Source: Tachypleus tridentatus (Eukaryota; Arthropoda; Merostomata; Xiphosura; Limulidae). Taken from it: a stretch of 64,000 nucleotides of DNA. This document shows, in pieces, positions 49,432 to 59,984 of the stretch. The translations under genes and the position numbers were made by a program. Location: contig NW_027467782.1 in NCBI RefSeq assembly GCF_004210375.1, forward strand, positions 32,601,771 through 32,665,770, in the 5' to 3' direction. Position 1 is the stretch's first letter. Every line of letters starts with the position of its first letter. A model generated the notes under the pieces. It searched no databases, was not told the origin of the DNA, and was given only the letters and a program-made list of their open reading frames with translations.

Positions 49432-51850
49432 TTAAATAATCATCATTGTTCAATCTATTGTATTGTACATTACTCTAACATTTCTACAGAAGGTCAATCT
49501 ATAGATTTCAACAGGTTTTTCAAATCGGTAAGCTGTTATAACAGGTAAAAATTATAGATAAAACTCCAACTCTATCATCTCAGGTGTTATCAATACAGAT
49601 ATTATTTCAAAATCTTGAAAAAAAAACAATAAAAACAACGTTTTTCCAGAGAATTATTGGTGTGGAGAGATTAAGTATGAAGGCTGTAAAATGTACATTC
49701 ATAGAACCAAATCATTTGTATTTTCTTCAGTTTAGGGATGTTACAGATATTTCACAAAAATATGGTTTTGACACTAATAAAGGAAGATATGAAATTTATT
49801 ACTAAGTGGTCCATAATTTTGACGGTAAGAAAACAATTTTTTAAATGGTATAAAACTTATCTGTTTGACGTTAAACGCAAAACTACACTAAGACAAGTAT
49901 CATTGCCAGTGAAGATAAAATACTTCAAGTTAGGGAATGACATTAACAACCTCAGTTTTATTACTGCAGCTTTAGCTGTGTTCTGACAGACTAAAATTAT
50001 AGAATGAATATTTCACATATTTGTTACACAGAAGAACCATAGATAATTGCCAGGGACACGTACCAAACATCAGACTTTATTCATAAGACACATTGCCAAC
50101 AGTACTTCGAAATAAATTTCTGGAATGACATCGATAGTAACGGGAGGAAAGTTACATCTTAGTTTTACAGAAACAGATGTACAGGAAATATTTTGATATC
50201 TAACATCAAATATTAAGATATTTTGTTATTGAGTTTTTATACATTTTTTAAAACATATGTACATAACCAACCGATAACTGAAAGTTTTTTCTCACATATG
50301 CCGTTCTGATATCGACATATTCCGATAGTACTTTATCTAATTCAAGGACAAGATGTTTTTCAACGCATGATAATTCCCTCTTATATCCACCAACACTGTT
50401 TTCACGTGTACGGTTATATATACGAGTAACTCTAGCCCTTAATTATACACCACTCTGATCCATCTCTAGGATAGTTTCTCGTAGGTTTTACGGATGAACT
50501 TGATAAAGATCGCATCTCATCGTGGGTCGATGGTGGACTGAGAAACTGCGCATATCAAAGTATTAAATAAAGAAACCTAAACTTTTCATCAGTGAAGTAT
50601 ATGGTCTTGAATATGTTTTATATTGAAGAACAATCTACAATTCCTTCAAATTCATCCCTTAAACAGCAGCTATCATCTACTGATCCTGCTTTCTAGAACA
50701 TTCCCACTGTTTAAGAGTTAAATAGAATATATTGAAACTTTAAAGACACTCCTAATAATCATTCGAGAATAAAACTATATCTGCTGTATAATTTACATCA
50801 AATGTCATATCCTTCATGTCTATAGCATGCTACTTTATGATTACTATATGACAGCATCTTTTAAAAGTAAAATGAGACTTGCGAGCTGAAAAGTGATGCA
50901 TAAACAGGACCTAAAATCATTCAAATATAAAATGTTCTTTTCTGTTTTACAGGTCCAACAGGATTTGTACAAGGTGATAATAATTTTTCCTAGTTACTGA
51001 ATTACAATTAAAGGTCCTTTTCAGGACCATCGAATCTTTAAAAAGATGTTACGATTACACATTTAATGTTTTATATCTGTGATCGACTTAGTTTTCAAGT
51101 TAAGTTGATGTACGTAAATGAATCGTGATAAATTCAGCATTTTAACATAAAAATAAATACAGTATTTATTCTAATACATCAAGCAAAATAGATGTGTGAG
51201 CTATCTAATTTCTATAAACATTTAACTTTCGTTAAAAGTAAAGGCAGAGGAGCTGCATAGTAACGCTATTAATAAAAGTGATGTCAAAACTGCCAAGATA
51301 ATCACTGAAATTAATAAAGATGACATTCTTGATTATAAACACAATTTGAATATTATGCCATAATTTTCTATGGTTTACCTTATATTTACAAAGAAGGAGT
51401 TTCATTACGACCTATTGTTTTCGACAATTGAGTTTTCAGTCATACTTTACTGGGCTTTAGTTGAATTTTTAAAATGTTCACTATCATTGAATCTATATAA
51501 ATAAATATCAGTATGTGTCTGTTTCTAATACGTCTCCACGTTTTTTGTTCAATTAACACCAAAGCTAACACGGTGATATAGCTCTATTTGTTGTTTGTCT
51601 GCAAACCATTAACTAGATAATCAGACCAACGTCTTGCAATTCCATCTTTCACAAATGCTAAGAGTTATCGTTAGTGTTTTTGGACAGTGTTTTCTGTGTA
51701 TTATTATTCTCTGTTCTTATTGTATTATTTAATTACATAAAACATTATTGATTGTATCAATACCTTTAGTACATTAAGTTTCATGACAGTTGACAGCAAA
51801 AAAGAGAAGACCCAGGTGAATATTATATTCTATATTTTTCATATGTGTGT
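49432..51850. other. Mostly unannotated AT-rich sequence, candidate splice sites only
   Basis: No repeat family was recognised. Acceptor-like sites end at 49583 and 50952. The latter is followed by a 21-base segment and AAG|GTGATA, which would be a symmetric (phase 1-1) microexon for the gene starting at 49309. Around 51797-51815 there is a 19-base segment between GACAG and CAG|GTGAAT. Reading frames at 49584-49805 and 49738-49986 overlap each other in different frames and show no motif. A short hairpin GGTCC TTTTCA GGACC occurs near 51013. Confidence 0.4.
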
Positions 51851-51860
51851 TTTATTTATT
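51851..51860 (-). terminator. Polyadenylation signals, two overlapping AATAAA on the minus strand
   Basis: TTTATTTATT on the plus strand gives two overlapping AATAAA hexamers on the minus strand, about 95-105 bases downstream of the stop codon at 51955-51957. This spacing fits a short 3' untranslated region. AATAAA also occurs by chance in AT-rich DNA, so it supports the exon call but does not prove it. Confidence 0.4.
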
Positions 51861-51954
51861 ATTTATATCACTGAGTAAAATGTAACAAATAGTAACTTAT
51901 GAGATAAGGTAAAGTAATTCTTTTAATATGGTATACTTGTGAGCAGCCCATGGG

Positions 51955-52379
51955 TTATTTAATTTTGGGCTTTGGTTTCAGTTTCGGAGCTCTTGTAAAA
52001 ACAATCTTGTGAGGGCTGTTAACGTGTTTAGTTTGATTATTCTTTTTAGGTTTCTGTACAATAAGTTTATGTTCGCTTTGGCAACGTTTCAATTGACACG
52101 TGGATGTTAATTTTGAAGCTCTACCAATAACAAATTTGTTTCGGTTTTCAGTATTTTCAATAACAATAAAACGTTTCTCTGATGATGTTCTGGTTTACTG
52201 CCAAGTCTTACAGTAATAATTTTATCAACATTGTGAAAACGTCTAGTAGAGGGAGGCCTGATGTTCTTTGACACCTCCCTCTGGATACGTTCATCGTCTT
52301 TCACTTCTTTTGGTGTTTCTGTCTGAAGATGTAAATCATAATTAGTGAGGCAACAACACTCATCAATCGAAAAAATGTT
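51955..52379 (-). CDS. Candidate 3'-terminal coding exon with one frame change, protein unknown
   Basis: Two minus-strand frames abut near 52180. The first is open from 52379 and includes KEVKDDERIQREVSKNIRPP and FHNVDKIITVRLGSKPEHHQ. The second takes over with SSEKRFIVIENTENRNKFVI and ends in a very basic tail, KIVFTRAPKLKPKPKIK, and TAA at 51957-51955. Both halves look protein-like, being charged, varied and not repetitive. Each is open for only its own half, which is what a single insertion or deletion makes. The first exon base may be 52322, after the acceptor TTTACATCTTCAG with CACTAAT as a possible branch point, or further right. AATAAA lies ~100 bases past the stop. I do not recognise the family. 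It could be a real gene with an assembly error, a recent pseudogene, or a host gene with a small intron at the break. Confidence 0.42.
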
Positions 52380-53748
52380 TTAATAACAACAATCAGTTAA
52401 TAAACATTTTAAAAATATATAATTTATTCTTTATGTAACAATCATTTTACTATTATATGAGTAAAACCAAATAAGTGTTTGTATGAAAATTGTAAGTTAT
52501 GAAATTGATTTAAGATGTCTGATAAACGTTTTCTCGAAACTACGAAATATATCTCAAGCATTGTCCCAAATAGTGAGGAAGGTAATATAGAGCAGACAAT
52601 ACCTTTAAATAATGTTTAACATTTGTAAACTGTAATAAAAACAAAATATACACCATAAATGTTGGAAGCTACAACTACCGTAGTGGACCGATTATAGGGA
52701 GATCTCTAATATAATACGATCCATAGTATCAGAAACCATGGGAAAAAATTGAGAGTCACAAGCCCTTTTTTCAGGTCCACAAAAATCAATAGTATAACTG
52801 AACAGCCTACAGGTGGATTAGTTGCAAGATTAGCGTTGGCCATGAGCGAACATCTGGCACGCATGCGTAGCTGGATGCTATCTGTAAATTCGAGAATGCG
52901 ATAGGTGAGAGTAGGGGTTTAAAAGACCTGCAGACAGCTGCAATTATAAGGCGACTATCAATCTTATGCCTAGTTATTAATCAAAAACATGGTCTTGTAA
53001 TCGGTACTTCAAAACATCATACAATTAAGTTTGCTCCAATGTTAGTTACTTTTATTTTGACCCAAGATAATACTAAAGCCATTCAGTTCTCTGCTGTCGC
53101 AGACTTGAGTAGAATGTTATAACTAACAAAATATCCGACAATAAACACGTCATCGGCACATCGGCATCACAAGGTGATGTCATCGGCACACAGAAACTAC
53201 CGCACAAGGCTGTTCAATATAGTTTTCACATGTACCTTCTAATCTGTATGTTACAATACGTGTTGCCGGTGCGGCAGGGGAAATACGTCTAATGAAAGAA
53301 ATTGCGGCTTGTTTGCTCGGTTTCCAGTTTTATTACAGGCTGTTATTGCCCATTGTCGGCAAAAATCTGTTAAGGATGAACAATAAGACAATTATTTAAA
53401 CGTGAAATATCACTTAAATAGACATAGCAAGAACTGTTGCCTGTAGGTAATATTTATATGCCCCGAGATGTCGGGCAGTTCATAATTTTGAACTCTGGAC
53501 TGCAGTAGCCTATATACAGTGATCGTTCTGTACTGGTACACGTACACAACATATAATCAATTGTAAACTGCACTGCATGTTGAACTACTAAATAATGGGT
53601 TAGGCCTAGGTTAGAGTATCTTAATCCAACTCAAATATCTGAAGAATGAGTTGTAATCTCAACTTTAAGCTCAGTTTTGACCTGGGAACTTGAAATGAGC
53701 CAACAAACCATACATCAACAAAATAGGCATATTTCTGAAACTTTATCT
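52380..53748. other. No recognised gene; small repeated motif
   Basis: GTCATCGGCACA occurs twice (about 53150 and 53177) around the small palindrome CATCACAAGGTGATG. GCATGCGTAG near 52862 and an exon-end-like ATAG|GTGAGAGT near 52903 hint at a promoter or non-coding exon but are isolated. Nothing else was recognised. Confidence 0.4.
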
Positions 53749-53883
53749 GCATGCATGAATGCGAAAGTAAATTCAAAACAACGGCCTAAAGTTGGAAATA
53801 GTACACTGGAAATGCTACTGTAGTCCGAAATAATTTTGAATTATTTCAAAATGTTTTGAATTTACTTTTGCATCCATGCATGC
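53749..53883. repeat. Long inverted repeat (31-bp arms), possible MITE or fold-back
   Basis: The left arm 53749-53779 (GCATGCATGAATGCG ... CAAAAC) and the right arm 53853-53883 (GTTTTG ... CCATGCATGC) are reverse complements at 29 of 31 positions by eye. The 73-base loop contains its own near-perfect palindrome, GAAATAATT TTG AATTATTTC, at 53827-53847. The whole could fold into a nested hairpin. No target-site duplication was found next to the arms. The 85-codon reading frame beginning at 53856 starts inside the right arm and is not a gene. Confidence 0.75.
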
Positions 53884-54659
53884 AACTGAGAACGTTAAGC
53901 CTAGTACTCAGTACTAACTTTGCTTACTTGAACTTGTTGAACTCGTGCACGTTTCCAGACAATCCTAAATTGATTTTGTTGATTTGTCGGTTCTTTATAC
54001 TAACTTTATATGAAGACGGTGCCACAGTACTGTACTACCACCAGTCGTATAGTGTATACATAACAAAGTTAATAATAATGTTGTCATACGTGTCGAAGTC
54101 TTACGCAATTTGACCTAAAAGGTCGAATTATCGTCTTTAGACTGCTTAGTTCAGTCAGTTGTTTTTCCAGCTTTTCAGAACATACTGATTTGAATCTACA
54201 GTCGCAAAATAGTTGAATAGTATGATACTCTTATTTTTCTGTAGATGTGACTAAATAAAGCAGTAAATGATGAAACAAAACAGTTCCACCACCTATAATT
54301 TCTTATACATAGTTATAGCAGAAAGAATGTCAGTTATCATAACATACAATCATCTTTTACTTGAAGTTTTATCAAGATTATGTGCTGCTCTTTACAGTAA
54401 TATTTTGCAAACCAATGACGACTTGCTTCAGATACATAGTTAAGTAGTTTCTCGAAACTTTATTTACTCACCGAGCAAAAAAAAAAAAATGTGTTCTTAA
54501 CAATGCAGAGTAAAGTCGAACATGGCATATCAGGACAATTACAAAAAAATTGACTAAAGTTGAGTGTGGCAGTGAAAGAGTTAAGGGCATTGTAGCTGGG
54601 GAAAAACTTTGTGGTGTCCTCTTCCCTTGGTGCGCTAAACATGTGCTTATTTTGCTTAA
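53884..54659. other. No recognised feature; 3' part of LINE ORF1 may reach in
   Basis: AT-rich sequence with a poly-A stretch at 54478-54489. The LINE to the right may continue into 54460-54660 in a decayed form, since a minus frame stays open there, but I could not match it to a motif. Confidence 0.4.
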
Positions 54660-56004
54660 TGGTTAATTCAGGGTTGAGGTCAAAAAGCTTTTCATTTGGT
54701 TTGAGAACAATTCTTTTGGAGGCACAGAGAGATCTGTCTGCACTCTTACTGTAGTAGTGGAACGAATTGCAGCAGCATACGTCCAGGATGAAGTAATGGA
54801 CAGCAACTTTTGAGCCTAAAGTTAATTAATGTATTGAATTGTCTTCAAATGCTGCCCTACTTTTCTCCCAATACTTTAGGGCAAGAATAGAAGTAGAATG
54901 GGTGAGAGCCATTTCAACTGACGTAATGAGGGTCCATTTCACACTCATAGACCTCATGGTCCTTGCCACCACAATGAGCACACATCAAGGAACCACAACA
55001 TGATGTCTTCGAGTGACCAAACTTTTGACACTGAAAAAATTTGAGAGGTTTTGGAATGTATGGTCGTGCCTTGCAATTAAGATAACCTGCCTTGATGGTG
55101 GCAGGTGCAAATAATGATGTAAATGTTAAAGTGAGAACATTGGTCAGCATCATAATTCCACCTCTGCAAATTGAGATATGCCTCACTGCAGAAACTCCTT
55201 AGGTGGAGAAACCAAAGAGGATCTATGACCTGGGATGCTCATCAAATCCTCAACAATAACTCCTCATGATGAATTCAAAATAGGATGAGGCATAACCTCA
55301 ATAGGTATATCCCCAATCGCCTTTGAGTGTAAGGAGTTCACTGCATTTAGATGTGGATGTTTCCACCAATATGTTACCAGAGCGAAGCTTTTTGACTGAC
55401 TTTTGAGAGCCAGCAAATCCTTCTATTTCCTTCTGAATGAAAAAGAAAGACATTTGCAAGAAAATGAGGTACAGGTGTTACAAATGTTGAAGATTGCTGC
55501 CCAAAATCTTCAAGACGTGGGCTGTTCTTCACTATTTTATTTAAGTTTTTATTTGGATGGTCCATAATAAGAAAGAATATTTTGGTGCTCACTGACCCCA
55601 CCCGCCATGGAGTTCTACGACGGGATGGATTACAATGCCAAACAAGAACACTGCAGCAACACCAGGGTTTCATGAGCACTATACCCAAAGACCAGTGTCA
55701 GATAACATGTTCACAACACCTGTTGAGAACATCCAACACTAGTACTTGGTTGACCCTAGCCCAAGTGGATTAGCCAATTGACCTTAAGGGGCTATTCCAA
55801 GGTCGCCCATCTACAGGAATTCAAGGTCAAAATAGTGTGTTAGGGTTGAATCCCTCAAAACCAGGAACCTCTCCTCCCCTTTATAGGTCAACATGCACGA
55901 CAAACACGTGTGTGGATGTTTAGATCCCAGAGAAGGTAAACTGAAAGAATAACCTTCCCTGGGAGGTCTTCTCACCACGTACAGGAATCTACACCGAGGG
56001 ATCG
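54660..56004 (-). mobile_element. Non-LTR LINE fragment: 5'UTR plus ORF1 (Jockey/I-like)
   Basis: Read on the minus strand from about 56004, a roughly 440-base leader (containing CTATAAAGGGGAGGAG and GTAGATGGGCGACCTTGG) precedes ORF1, whose probable ATG is at 55565-55563. The RT-bearing ORF2 is absent. The right limit was placed where the leader sequence appears to begin, next to CTACACCGAGGGATCG; the left limit is uncertain. No target-site duplication was seen. It is a different element from the LINE RT relic at 47635, and in the opposite orientation. Confidence 0.7.
54850..55565 (-). pseudogene. LINE ORF1 (gag-like, zinc-knuckle) pseudogene
   Basis: The product would be an RNA-binding ORF1 protein. 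Segments in order on the minus strand are an N-terminus starting MDHPNKNLNKIVKNSPRLED; FIQKEIEGFAGSQKSVKKLR; KAIGDIPIEVMPHPILNSS; GVSAVRHISI; and the linker IKAGYLNCKARPYIPKPL before the zinc knuckles. Knuckle 1 lacks its first Cys (Phe instead) but keeps C-x4-H-x4-C. Knuckle 2 is a perfect CX2CX4HX4C (CAHCGGKDHEVYEC). In knuckle 3 a TGA stop at 54916-54914 stands where a Cys is expected. There are further frame changes near 55440 and 55330 and stops near 55270, so it cannot make a full protein. Confidence 0.78.
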
Positions 56005-56195
56005 ATGTTAAGAGATGAAGTTTGATAATTTAATGAATGATAATTGTTTATTGATTCCTTCAACAGTGGTCTCAAATGTGTCCTCCTTCTTAACGATAAG
56101 ATATATATATTTGTTACTATTACTCATTTTGGTCACTTGAAGGAAACACACGAAAATCTCTAACTTCTTATTTATAAAGTCAAATATAAAAAAAA
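56005..56195. other. No recognised feature
   Basis: Short AT-rich spacer with ATATATATAT near 56101 between the LINE fragment and the next reading frame. Confidence 0.5.
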
Positions 56196-56576
56196 ATGTG
56201 TTTGGCTACTTTGTGGAGACCTAAATGTCTTTTGAATGTTGTAGGATTAACAATACTGTTATACAAAGTTTCTGCGTTTTTGTTTTTTTGTGTGTATGTG
56301 AAATGGGACGAGCAAAGTACTAAATCAGCACCAGATAAAGAAGTAATGGCCACCCGGAGTCAGCCTGATAGCAGGATAGAAAACATTGAACGTGAAAGTT
56401 TGGTTGACACAAAGAAAGTCCTGTTAGCTTCACTTCAAATTAAAGTGGGCTTGATGAATCAGTTTGTGAAGACCTCAGACAAAGACGTTAACTCTTTCTT
56501 TATGGACAATTTTTCAACCTTTTCAGAAGTTCCATTTAAAGAAAGGACTTTGTTTGGCCTCGGATTAGAAAATTGA
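56196..56576 (+). pseudogene. Degraded copy of a repeated arthropod protein family
   Basis: A 126-codon ATG frame. Its second half reads SLVDTKKVLLASLQIKVGLM, then NQFVKTSDKD and a C-terminus with FSEVPFKERTLFGLGLEN. From memory, the spacing of W-D, R, N-I, LVD-x-KKVLL and IK-x-GLM-x-QFVK matches a protein family present in many near-identical copies in several arthropod and cnidarian genomes, probably spread by transposition; its biochemical role is unknown to me. The usual proline pair after KVLL is absent (AS). The match begins around residue 35-40 and the protein stops early, so this looks like a fragment. The first 35 residues are hydrophobic and may be unrelated read-through. Confidence 0.4.
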
Positions 56577-56905
56577 CTTTTGGCATTGTTTCACTGCATG
56601 TATATGTGCGTGTATAAATAGCTTGCATACAATAGATTGCATTTATTGTTAATAGGCGATTAAATGAGCAATATAAAAAAATAATGAATTAAATATTTCA
56701 TTACGATTATTTGTCCAGGTTTTCAAATTGTTGTCATAATTGATAATACAACCCAAATGTACTTGGTATATTCCATCATTCAGAAATAATCCAAAATCAA
56801 TGCCAATCTAGTCAAACATCATGGAAAATCGTGAAAAAAATTAAAGTAAGTAATGGTAGAAAGCTGAGTGTTTACACCAACAACGATTCAACTTCTACTG
56901 TCTTT
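56577..56905. other. No recognised feature
   Basis: AT-rich sequence; nothing recognised between the 126-codon frame and the next SINE. Confidence 0.5.
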
Positions 56906-57044
56906 CACTGTCTAAACACCCCCGCTAGTACAGCGGTATGTCTCCGGATTTACAACGCTAAAATCAGGGGTTCGATTCCCCTCTGTGGGCTGAGAGGATA
57001 TCTTTTTGTGGCTTTGCTATAAGACAAATACACACTGTCTAAAC
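56906..57044 (+). mobile_element. Family B SINE with perfect 12-bp target-site duplication
   Basis: The element is 56918-57032 (115 bp) between two copies of CACTGTCTAAAC (56906-56917 and 57033-57044). It is the best-preserved family B head in the window: CCCGCTAGTACAGCGGTATG, TTTACAACGCTAAAATC, a perfect B box GGGTTCGATTCCCC and CTGTGGGC, which can pair with the start as an acceptor stem. The TTTACA loop region and overall spacing are reminiscent of tRNA-Val(TAC), with extra bases in the anticodon arm. The tail is shortened (AGAGGATATC, GTGGCTTTGCTATAAG). The intact duplication argues for a comparatively recent insertion. Confidence 0.93.
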
Positions 57045-57500
57045 CTCGTTTTGGAAACACAGTTACCATTAAATACCTCATAAAAGAAAGCAAATGGATA
57101 GAAGCTGGCCTCTAACATTTCGACTAATTGTACTCCCTACCTCCACCCTTCCAAAACAAAAAATATATAAAAATGTATACCCTACCATAATATGTGTGTG
57201 ATTTTTTATGATTATTCATCACTGCTGACTGGATCACCATCACTGTTTGGATTTTGACTGATAAATGGGATATCCCACAGGCATTATCCATTATGACAAT
57301 AAGTTTGTAACGTGAACCAATAAAAACAATGTGATACTGATATATATAAAGAAATTTGGGAATTAACCGAAATTACATCGTAAAACACATACATACGGAA
57401 ATAGAAGTAAAACAAAAAAAACAAAACCAATATGTAAGTGGTACGCAAACACTTACCATAATGTTACTAACACCATGTTAAACATAATAATGGATATTTT
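57045..57500. other. No recognised feature
   Basis: AT-rich sequence with a short A/C-rich low-complexity patch near 57412-57427. No gene or known repeat was seen. Confidence 0.5.
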
Positions 57501-57774
57501 AATTCTTTTTGTTTATATGTGGAGACATTATTAAATCCTGCGTAACTCCAATATAAAAGGTTACACTGGCAATGTCGGTATATTTGATATAGTAGAGACA
57601 CATTCACCACTATCTGTAAATATTTCAATTTTTTTTAAGTTATATGTGGGGACATTATTAAATCCTGGGTGGCTCCACTGTTAGAGGTAAAATTTAACAC
57701 TGGTCGTTGTTCCAGCAGTGTAGGTGTATTTGATACAGTAAACACATGGCCACCACTATCTGTATATATTTTCA
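57501..57774 (+). repeat. Diverged tandem duplication, two copies of about 127 and 147 bp
   Basis: Copy 1 (57501-57627) and copy 2 (57628-57774) share TATATGTGG(A/G)GACATT, TTATTAAATCCTG, a TATTTGATA(T/C)AGTA block and CACCACTATCTGTA(A/T)AT in the same order. Between these blocks copy 2 has about 20 extra bases. A third start (AATTTTTCAC) follows directly. The unit was not recognised as a known family. Confidence 0.75.
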
Positions 57775-58183
57775 ATTTTTCACAAGCTTCATAATTTTTC
57801 TGTTGAAAAATCAACAGAATAAGTTTTATGTGGTTTTCTCAACATATCATAAAGGAATAAAATGTTTCATACTTTAAATTAAACGTCAGAAATATATTTC
57901 CATACATAAACATGAAAATCACGTGACTATATGTTTATACTTTTATATTATCACAGAACCAGTTTTATGTTTATAATTTAATATAATGTGCTTAAATATT
58001 AACATACAGCCCAGTTATGTTTTAATCATAATATATATATGTAATTCTCAACATATTTTGAACTTTCTCTGTTAATTTGTATAAAAGCAAATAAAATTAT
58101 TTATGGCATCGTCAGTTCATCACTAGATTGATTTATAACGTCTACAAACCAAAAGGTAAAAGAATGTTTTATTATTCGCTCTG
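57775..58183. other. No recognised gene; one small hairpin
   Basis: AT-rich. TTCTGTTGA AAAA TCAACAGAA at 57798-57819 is a perfect 9-bp inverted repeat with a 4-base loop, too short to interpret. Confidence 0.5.
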
Positions 58184-58294
58184 CTCCCCGATGGTACAGA
58201 GGCGAGCTTACATATTTACAACGCTGAAATCACAGGTTTGATTCTACTTGGTAGACAGTGTAGATAGCCTGATGCGGCTTTGCTATAAGAAAAT
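58184..58294 (+). mobile_element. Degraded family B SINE
   Basis: Recognisable blocks are CGATGGTACAGAGGCGAGC, TATTTACAACGCTGAAATC, a worn B box CAGGTTTGATTC, and the tail GTAGATAGCCTGATGCGG followed by CTTTGCTATAAGAAAAT. No target-site duplication. Many differences from the copy at 56918 point to an older insertion. Confidence 0.82.
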
Positions 58295-59984
58295 ACATTA
58301 CAATTCACTTACAAAATCCTTCTTAACTGTATAGATAGCTTTTCTCCAGAGTTACACTATTCACTTCCAATATTCACAAATCTTGTAGAAACAATAAATT
58401 TCTTAATTCTACAAATTTTCGTTAAAAGAATAGATAAGCAAACAACTAACTGTAAGCATAAAAAGTGTTTTATTCATGGTGGAACATATTACATGTTTCA
58501 AGAATACATTGGTTTGTCTTCTTAAGACACAGAAGGCATATTTTCACTATTTTTTACCATCAGTAAAACACTTCTTTATGTTTATAAATCACTCTGTTCG
58601 CATACTGTTATAATTACACGATGTTCTTCACAATTAATGTATTTAGTTAAAATGTTATTGATCAACTTAAGGTATTATTCAATATTTCCTACCAGTAGTC
58701 ATATCCAGTTAGTTTTAACGTCTTTACTTAAACCTAGTTTTTATTAAGTTCTTGTTCCACATTTTCAAGTATTTATCTTCATCAATCACCGTTGTTGTAC
58801 ATTTAACTTTTCAAACAACACTCGAACTACAAGTGTAAAAGTCTTATCTCTTTTCCCTTTCCTTAAGTTTCTGATAAAACATGAAAATAAGTTAAAAATG
58901 TATTATATCGCAATAAAAATAAATACATTAATAAAGCTATCAGTCACCATCGTCTTACTGACAAATGAATGTACATGATTTATAATATTGTCTTTACAAA
59001 ATACAGATTATATCCTTTTCTAAGTTCTTGGTTAATTTTAAGCTAATCCAAACAGTTTTCTCATGATAAAATCTAAATTATGTTTTCCTTATTTGTAGAT
59101 ATTATTGGGAAATCAACTTCACATGAAACTTGTCCTTATTCTTAGTCTACACAAAAATCAACCAAGGGTATTTAAGTTAAGAGTGTTTTGGTCTCTGGAT
59201 CAAGGCATCCCACTGTACTTACACGCAACAATCCTTCACAGATTCAAAATTATCTTAAATAGAGCATAATATATACAGAGCTATTCAATGTTTAATTCTG
59301 CACGCGTGTGAATAACTTATTTAGAAAATAAAATTACTTTGATTTTCTCAGATTCTAAATATACTGCGGTATACAGTATGTGAGAAGAAGATGAGGTATG
59401 ACAGACATCAGAATTTTTAACGTTTCATCTAAAGTTGTCATGGCAACTGTGTAACACAAAACAAACCAAATCTACATCTGTTTCTCGCGATATCGATTGT
59501 AGAAAAATGAAAATAATCCACTTGACAAAGAAAACACACAGTAATAACTACATCGTTAAAAAACTATAGCAAGGCAAAATCGAAAGTCACCACAACCTGA
59601 ACGGATAAAATTCCACACAAACAAAGCTCAGCCTTACTATGTAACTACTGGCATGTGCCTTCTTTCAAACAGTTAAAATATGAAACCACAAAATGTGCAG
59701 ATAAAAAATACAGTTGCCTTTTATGCAAAATTTCGAATAAAACTATATACTACGTTATTCCTCCCATCAGCAGTACTGATACTGAATGGTATTCTCGAAA
59801 CGGTAACTTTTAAAATGTGAACTTCAGATATCGTATTGAATCAGAATATGTTTCCCATACAGTTGCAACAGTCTGCAGTAATATGCAAATAAGTTGAACT
59901 TAATTCAAACTCGTAATATAACTTATGATATGTATAAAATTAATACATTTAATCTCACTTCCTATAATTTGTTTAGAACATTCG
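58295..59984. other. Long AT-rich stretch without recognised features
   Basis: No convincing reading frame, repeat family or splice structure was recognised in this 1.7 kb. A 64-codon + frame starting at 59894 runs into the next SINE and is not a gene. Confidence 0.5.

Noticed and set aside
52800..52915. Promoter or non-coding first exon (GCATGCGTAG, ATAG|GTGAGAGT)
   Set aside because: Isolated short motifs only, with no downstream exon that can be linked to them.
55374..55773. Reading frames on both strands over the LINE 5' region as independent genes
   Set aside because: The minus frame contains the LINE ORF1 start (ATG at 55565) plus read-through of the leader. The plus frame at 55582-55773 is its antisense.
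56918..56992. Functional tRNA gene with a perfect B box
   Set aside because: It is flanked by a 12-bp target-site duplication and has the family B SINE tail. The anticodon arm has extra bases.
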